A stretch of DNA of 8,503 nt, taken from the NCBI GenBank assembly GCA_025359705.1, contig JANYFS010000487.1, positions 1 through 8,503 of the forward strand, written 5' to 3'. Made by a program: the position numbers and the translations under genes. This document shows, in pieces, positions 5,832 to 8,503 of the stretch. Source of the DNA: Deinococcales bacterium (GTDB lineage: Bacteria; Deinococcota; Deinococci; Deinococcales; Deinococcaceae). Numbering within the stretch: position 1 is the first letter of the stretch; each line of letters opens with the position of its first letter. The notes below the pieces were generated by a model. The model searched no databases. It was not told the DNA's origin and saw nothing but the letters and a program-made list of their open reading frames with translations.

Positions 5832-5860
5832 AGTATAGGCGTTCACGCAAGCTTTAACAA
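5832..5860 (-). promoter_or_regulatory. promoter of the ATP-grasp/alpha-E/transglutaminase genes
   Basis: On the minus strand: -35 TTGTTA (5860-5855), a 17-bp spacer, and -10 TATACT (5837-5832, five of six to TATAAT). The start of transcription would be near 5825, downstream of the ATG at 5867. This is a main reason for moving the ATP-grasp start to GTG 5720. Confidence 0.65.
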
Positions 5861-5969
5861 ACTGCATGTTTATACACCTAAACTGGATTTTTTCGGGCCA
5901 AAACGAACCTGTTGTCCCTCAAAAAAAGATCAAGAAACACGAATACTTTTGGATTTTGAAAAGGGTTCT

Positions 5970-6010
5970 AAAAAAGGCTCGAGAGAAAATTGTCTGCTCG
6001 AGCCTTTTTT
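5970..6010 (-). terminator. intrinsic terminator of ndk, bidirectional in form
   Basis: A perfect 14-bp stem: 5970-5983 (AAAAAAGGCTCGAG) pairs with 5997-6010, with a 13-nt loop. Each arm carries one CTCGAG, and A and T runs flank the GC-rich core, so it works in either direction. It lies 63 nt after the ndk stop and ends that minus-strand transcript before the ATP-grasp promoter. Confidence 0.92.
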
Positions 6011-6073
6011 GTTTTATTCAGAGGATTTTAGTTTTATTCAAAACCTACCCCAGAATTGGAGTGTGTACCGGTT

Positions 6074-6490
6074 TTACTCGAGCAATTCTGCGGCGCTAAA
6101 AAACAAACCCAGTTCCCGTGCGGCATCGTCGGCATTTGCCGAGCCGTGAATCACATTTTCGCCAATGCTGCTGGCAAAATCGCCGCGAAAAGTTCCCATT
6201 TCGGCATTGGCGGGGTTGGTTGCACCCATCATTTGGCGCAGCCCTGCAATGGTTCCATTGCCCTCGAGCGCAATGGCAACCACAGGCCCAGAGGTGATAA
6301 AAGTAACCAGTTCACCAAAAAACGGGCGCTCTTTGTGTTCGCCATAATGGTTTTGGGCCAGCTCGAGCGGAATAATCATCTGTTTCAGACCCACAATGCG
6401 GTAGCCCTTGCGGATAAAGCGGCTCAAAATCTCGGCAGTCAGCCCACGGCGCACACCGTCGGGTTTGATCATGGCATAAGTACGTTCCAT
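6074..6490 (-). CDS. ndk: nucleoside diphosphate kinase
   Basis: Transfers the gamma-phosphate from ATP to nucleoside diphosphates through a phospho-histidine intermediate, balancing the cell's NTP and dNTP pools; cytoplasmic. The protein is 138 residues, the usual length. It has the start MERTYAMIKPDGVRRG (Lys9), HYGEH (48-52), Arg85, GATNPANAEMGTFRGDFA (89-106, Thr91 and Arg102) and the active-site stretch ENVIHGSANADDA (111-123) with catalytic His115. I chose ATG at 6490 because AAGGAG lies seven bases upstream and the protein then starts like the family; the open frame reaching 6613 crosses the promoter. The last codons and the stop overlap a CTCGAG (Leu-Glu-stop). It is transcribed alone, from the promoter at 6558-6586 to the terminator at 5970-6010. 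Confidence 0.97.
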   Translation of the reverse strand: MERTYAMIKPDGVRRGLTAEILSRFIRKGYRIVGLKQMIIPLELAQNHYGEHKERPFFGELVTFITSGPVVAIALEGNGTIAGLRQMMGATNPANAEMGTFRGDFASSIGENVIHGSANADDAARELGLFFSAAELLE

Positions 6491-6511
6491 TGCATTGCTC
6501 CTTCGGGTTCC

Positions 6512-6541
6512 CTCGAGCGGGGTCATCTTTTTCCCCTCGAG
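6512..6541 (-). promoter_or_regulatory. 5' leader hairpin of ndk
   Basis: Two CTCGAG copies (6512-6517 and 6536-6541) plus three adjoining G-C pairs form a 9-bp stem with one bulged base and a loop of about 11 nt. It lies between the predicted transcription start and the ndk ribosome binding site. No U-tract follows, so it is not a terminator. It could affect mRNA stability or be incidental to CTCGAG abundance. Confidence 0.4.
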
Positions 6542-6557
6542 CGAACAAACGTTCTCT

Positions 6558-6586
6558 AGCCTAACCAAATGAGGTGGGAATTTCAA
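6558..6586 (-). promoter_or_regulatory. promoter of ndk
   Basis: On the minus strand: -35 TTGAAA (6586-6581, five of six to TTGACA), a 17-bp spacer, and -10 TAGGCT (6563-6558, TANNNT). It predicts an ndk leader of about 60 nt. Confidence 0.6.
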
Positions 6587-6601
6587 TTTTTGTGGGATGG
6601 C

Positions 6602-6672
6602 CTCGAGATTCACCCTCGAGATCCCCCTCGAGATTTATTCGGGAGATTTTGCGTTTGTAAAGTAGGCTCGAG
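6602..6672. repeat. cluster of four CTCGAG copies
   Basis: CTCGAG occurs at 6602, 6615, 6627 and 6667. The first three are each followed by AT, at steps of 13 and 12 bases (a degenerate tandem array). It lies just upstream of the ndk promoter. It is the densest group in the window and non-coding. Confidence 0.8.
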
Positions 6673-6747
6673 GGATTTTAATAATTATAAATCCGCACCG
6701 ATAAAATAACTTAAACATGGCAATTAAACAGATTCCATAGCACGAAT

Positions 6748-6795
6748 ACGGGATAGGATGAACACGGGATAGGATCCCCTAAATAGGATGAATAC
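6748..6795. repeat. 16-bp direct repeats upstream of the BMP gene
   Basis: ACGGGATAGGAT occurs at 6748 and 6764 (period 16), with a degenerate third copy, ATAGGATGAATAC, at 6783-6795. The second copy also makes the inverted repeat GGGAT-AGG-ATCCC (6766-6778). These could be regulator sites or slippage products. Confidence 0.7.
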
Positions 6796-6941
6796 TGTAT
6801 ATAGTGTCATTTTTTCTGAACCTTGAATATCGTTTGTATTTCAAACTACTTCATCTAAATTTTCCATCATCTAATCATGATCTCATTGTGTTACACTTTT
6901 ACCAAGTTCTGACTGGTGCAGGCTGTCCTTTTGGAACCCAT

Positions 6942-6946
6942 AGGAG
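6942..6946 (+). promoter_or_regulatory. ribosome binding site of the BMP gene
   Basis: AGGAG lies five bases before the ATG at 6952. It decides the start in favour of the Met that begins a signal peptide, rather than the upstream start at 6916. Confidence 0.8.
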
Positions 6947-6951
6947 AACCC

Positions 6952-8088
6952 ATGAAAAACCTTGGACGTATTTCACTTTGGGCTGCTTTAACCGCGTTAA
7001 TGGCTGGAACAAGCAATGCACAACAAGAAACCCCTTCCGATATTGGTGTCCTGTATGTGTTCAGTACGGGTGGAAAACAGGATCGAGGGTACAATCAATC
7101 GGTTGCTGAGGGGATCAAACGTGCGACTGCGGATTTTAATGGTAAAGTCAAGCTAGCCGATTACCTTCCCACCAAACTCGATGATACTGCGGGTGTGAAC
7201 GGCTTTACCAAAAAGAATTTTGATCTGATGATTGGGGTGGGGTTTCAAAGCGCCGATCCCATCTCGGCAGCGGCAAAAGCACATCCCAATAGTTTTTATG
7301 CTGTAGTGGACGGGCAAGCCGAAGGCCCCAATGTGCGTTCGATCAGTTTCCGTGAAGAAGAAGGTTCTTATTTGGTGGGCTATATTGCTGGACTCAAAAC
7401 TGCTACAGGGGTGATTGGTTTTGTAGGTGGTATGGATATCCCAGTGATTGCTCGCTTTGAGGCAGGTTTTGTATCAGGAGCCAGAGCAGCCAACAAAAAC
7501 ATCAAGGTTTATAGTGCCACATTGGGTAAAACTCCCGCTGCATTCAATGACCCAGAAGGAGCTAAGCGCATTGCTGCCACTCTAAAAGCCAAAGGTGCAG
7601 ATATTATTTTTGCTGCCGCTGGACGATCTGGTGAAGGTGTGATCAGCTTTGTTAATTCAACTCAGTGCCTTAAATCCAGCGATTTACCCAGTGGAGTTGG
7701 TTTTCGCAATAACCTCTTCGGGAAAGTTCCTAAAGATAATTCTTATGAAAAAGCCTGTAAAGGTAACACTCGCCCGATGTTTTTTATTGGAGTGGATTCT
7801 AACCAAAACTATTTAGGTGATTTGGATCGAGATGCTACAACCCTAAACCACGGTCTGACCAGTATGGTTAAAAATATGGATGTGGCGGTATACGGAGCCA
7901 TCGAGGATACCCTGCTGAAACGGTTTACCGCAGGCAACCGCAGCTATGGCCTTTCTGAAAACGGAATCAGTTTTGCCTACGATGCATATAATGCTGCTCT
8001 GCTCGAGAAGACGGAATATACCTTAATGCAGCAAGTATACCGCCAAGTAGCAATGGGTGAGGTTAAAGTTCCTTCGGTTCGCAAGTAA
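6952..8088 (+). CDS. BMP/PnrA-family substrate-binding protein, secreted
   Basis: A 378-residue solute-binding protein of the BMP (basic membrane protein, PnrA-like) family, which feeds nucleosides or related ligands to ABC importers. It has a Sec signal peptide (MKNLGRISLWAALTALMAGTSNA, positively charged N-end and hydrophobic core) with a likely cut after SNA at residue 23. There is no lipobox cysteine, so it is not a standard lipoprotein. Family motifs: DRGYNQSVAEGI (44-55), MIGVGFQSADP (93-103), VVDGQ (118-122), EGSYLVGYIAG (137-147), GFVGGMDIPVI.RFEAGF (156-173), GADIIFAAAGRSGEGV (215-230) and FIGVDSNQ (278-285). An insert at about 238-272 carries the only two cysteines (239 and 269), possibly a disulfide. 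A Shine-Dalgarno site supports ATG 6952. The ligand cannot be told from sequence. It has only one CTCGAG (8002). The next gene encodes a membrane protein that may be part of the transporter. Confidence 0.92.
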   Translation: MKNLGRISLWAALTALMAGTSNAQQETPSDIGVLYVFSTGGKQDRGYNQSVAEGIKRATADFNGKVKLADYLPTKLDDTAGVNGFTKKNFDLMIGVGFQSADPISAAAKAHPNSFYAVVDGQAEGPNVRSISFREEEGSYLVGYIAGLKTATGVIGFVGGMDIPVIARFEAGFVSGARAANKNIKVYSATLGKTPAAFNDPEGAKRIAATLKAKGADIIFAAAGRSGEGVISFVNSTQCLKSSDLPSGVGFRNNLFGKVPKDNSYEKACKGNTRPMFFIGVDSNQNYLGDLDRDATTLNHGLTSMVKNMDVAVYGAIEDTLLKRFTAGNRSYGLSENGISFAYDAYNAALLEKTEYTLMQQVYRQVAMGEVKVPSVRK

Positions 8089-8123
8089 TTGGACTCGTAT
8101 GTTATGATTGGGTGCTGTGATAG

Positions 8124-8150
8124 AGCGTGGGTTTTTACCTGCGCTTTTTT
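8124..8150 (+). terminator. intrinsic terminator of the BMP gene
   Basis: AGCGTGGGT (8124-8132) pairs with ACCTGCGCT (8137-8145) over nine positions, two of them G-U, with a TTTT loop. A run of six T (8145-8150) follows. It lies 36 nt after the stop, so the next gene probably needs its own promoter. Confidence 0.75.
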
Positions 8151-8273
8151 GGTTTTGCCCTCGAGCGGTTAATCGTAACAAAAAACATAAAACCAATCTT
8201 GAGCAAAATCACGAAAACTACACATTCAACCCACCCCAAATCAACCTCGAGCTATACCTCCCCTCAACCTGTC

Positions 8274-8302
8274 TGCACAACCCCGCTCGAGGTCTGTAGA
8301 AT
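8274..8302 (+). promoter_or_regulatory. promoter of the partial membrane protein gene
   Basis: -35 TGCACA (8274-8279, four of six), a 17-bp spacer and -10 TAGAAT (8297-8302, five of six). The -10 box ends six bases before the GTG at 8309, which predicts a leaderless mRNA with the same geometry as the aroG leader peptide. Confidence 0.55.
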
Positions 8303-8308
8303 GAATCT

Positions 8309-8338
8309 GTGAGAGAAGACACCGTGAGAAAAGACACC
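8309..8338. repeat. 15-bp in-frame tandem duplication at a gene start
   Basis: GTGAGAGAAGACACC is followed by GTGAGAAAAGACACC, one base different. The duplication encodes Val-Arg-Glu-Asp-Thr, Val-Arg-Lys-Asp-Thr and duplicates the GTG start codon. Confidence 0.85.
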
Positions 8339-8503
8339 GCGCAAGGCCCCACGCCCTTCGCGGGAAGGCTCTCCGCTATTGTGGCGGGAGTGGCCCTATT
8401 GGGGCTTTTTATTTTTCCGTATGCCACTTATGGGCGTAACTTTGGCGGAGCGGGTTTGCTACAGCTCTTGGTGGGGGGAACCCTCGATTTTACGGGCATC
8501 AAC
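8309..8503 (+). CDS. membrane protein, N-terminal part (runs off the window)
   Basis: The frame is open from GTG 8309 to the window end (65 codons), with a TAG just upstream in frame. The first 18 residues are charged and polar and include the VREDT/VRKDT duplication. A hydrophobic helix (about residues 21-40, SAIVAGVALLGLFIFPYATY) follows, then GRNFGGAGLLQLLVGGTLDF. This suits the start of a polytopic membrane protein. Its place after a BMP-type binding protein suggests an ABC permease, but the fragment is too short to assign. GTG 8309 is preferred because the TAGAAT box lies six bases before it; GTG 8324, the second copy in the duplication, is possible. A terminator and a promoter separate it from the BMP gene. 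Confidence 0.65.
   Translation, partial: MREDTVRKDTAQGPTPFAGRLSAIVAGVALLGLFIFPYATYGRNFGGAGLLQLLVGGTLDFTGIN

Larger units (their letters stand above)
5721..6073. other. 353-bp intergenic region between ndk and the ATP-grasp gene
   Basis: No gene is seen here on either strand; the plus-strand frames have no start or composition that looks coding. It holds the ATP-grasp leader with its 25-bp repeat, the promoter at 5832-5860 and the ndk terminator at 5970-6010. The stretch 5861-5969 is AT-rich and otherwise featureless. Confidence 0.7.
6491..6951. other. 461-bp divergent intergenic region, ndk to BMP protein
   Basis: No gene is seen here. The left half holds the ndk leader, the promoter and the CTCGAG cluster. 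The right half (about 6670-6950) is AT-rich with short repeats, a near-dyad ACTGTATATAGT (6794-6805) and a dyad GTGTTACAC (6888-6896), and it should hold the BMP gene's promoter. Weak candidates for that promoter are TTGTAT (6834-6839) with TAAATT (6856-6861), or a TACACT box at 6892-6897. I cannot choose between them. Confidence 0.6.

Noticed and set aside
5721..5867. ATG at 5867 as the ATP-grasp start
   Set aside because: It lies upstream of the predicted transcription start (about 5825), and the added 49 residues are translated tandem repeats unlike the family.
6491..6613. Longer ndk reading to 6613
   Set aside because: It covers the ndk promoter and leader hairpin; the ATG at 6490 has AAGGAG and the normal 138-residue length.
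6602..6672. CRISPR-like array at the CTCGAG cluster
   Set aside because: The repeated unit is only about 8-10 bases, spacers are far too short and uneven, and no cas gene is nearby.
6888..6896. GTGTTACAC dyad as an operator for the BMP gene
   Set aside because: It is only nine bases with four-base arms and no second copy or extended symmetry, so it is not more than expected by chance in a 460-bp AT-rich region.
8108..8312. Plus-strand frames of 61-63 codons between the BMP gene and the membrane gene
   Set aside because: They run through the BMP terminator and the next promoter and have no recognisable content; the region is intergenic.

Overview
The window reads as a chromosomal segment of a bacterium with roughly balanced base composition, most likely from the Deinococcus-Thermus lineage. 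This is an inference. It rests on the style of the nucleoside diphosphate kinase and DAHP synthase proteins, and on several starts that look leaderless (a TANNNT -10 box six bases before the start codon). The segment looks like ordinary housekeeping and metabolic DNA; no transposase, phage or CRISPR was seen. Its most obvious global property is an extreme excess of the palindrome CTCGAG: I count 58 copies, where about two are expected by chance.

Left part (1-1860, all minus strand): a small unrecognised protein (93 aa), then a class I DAHP synthase (first step of the shikimate pathway). Upstream of the DAHP synthase is a complete-looking attenuator that a gene caller would miss. It has a promoter (ATGACA, 17 bp, TAGCAT), a 37-codon leader peptide starting where the RNA should start and containing Tyr-Tyr-Phe-Tyr-Phe, a possible antiterminator, and an 11-bp GC-rich hairpin followed by five U, 15 nt before the gene's own start codon. 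Translation of the aromatic codons would decide whether transcription enters the gene. A good intrinsic terminator lies after the DAHP synthase.

Middle part (2022-5860, all minus): a conserved trio of circularly permuted ATP-grasp ligase, alpha-E protein and transglutaminase-like cysteine protein. These are known to travel together and were proposed, from comparative genomics, to make and process an amide or peptide bond. The ATP-grasp gene comes first, behind a clear promoter at 5832-5860. Spacing between the genes is 144 and 165 bp.

Right part: ndk (6074-6490, minus) has its own promoter and a textbook terminator whose arms are CTCGAG-based. A 461-bp divergent intergenic region follows. 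Then come a BMP/PnrA-family secreted solute-binding protein (6952-8088, plus) with its own terminator, and the first 65 codons of a membrane protein that runs off the window.

Two sequence habits stand out beyond the genes. CTCGAG copies form the arms of several RNA hairpins, including all the attenuator segments. Short tandem duplications sit at gene ends, and in four genes the stop codon itself lies inside an in-frame 9- or 12-bp duplication.
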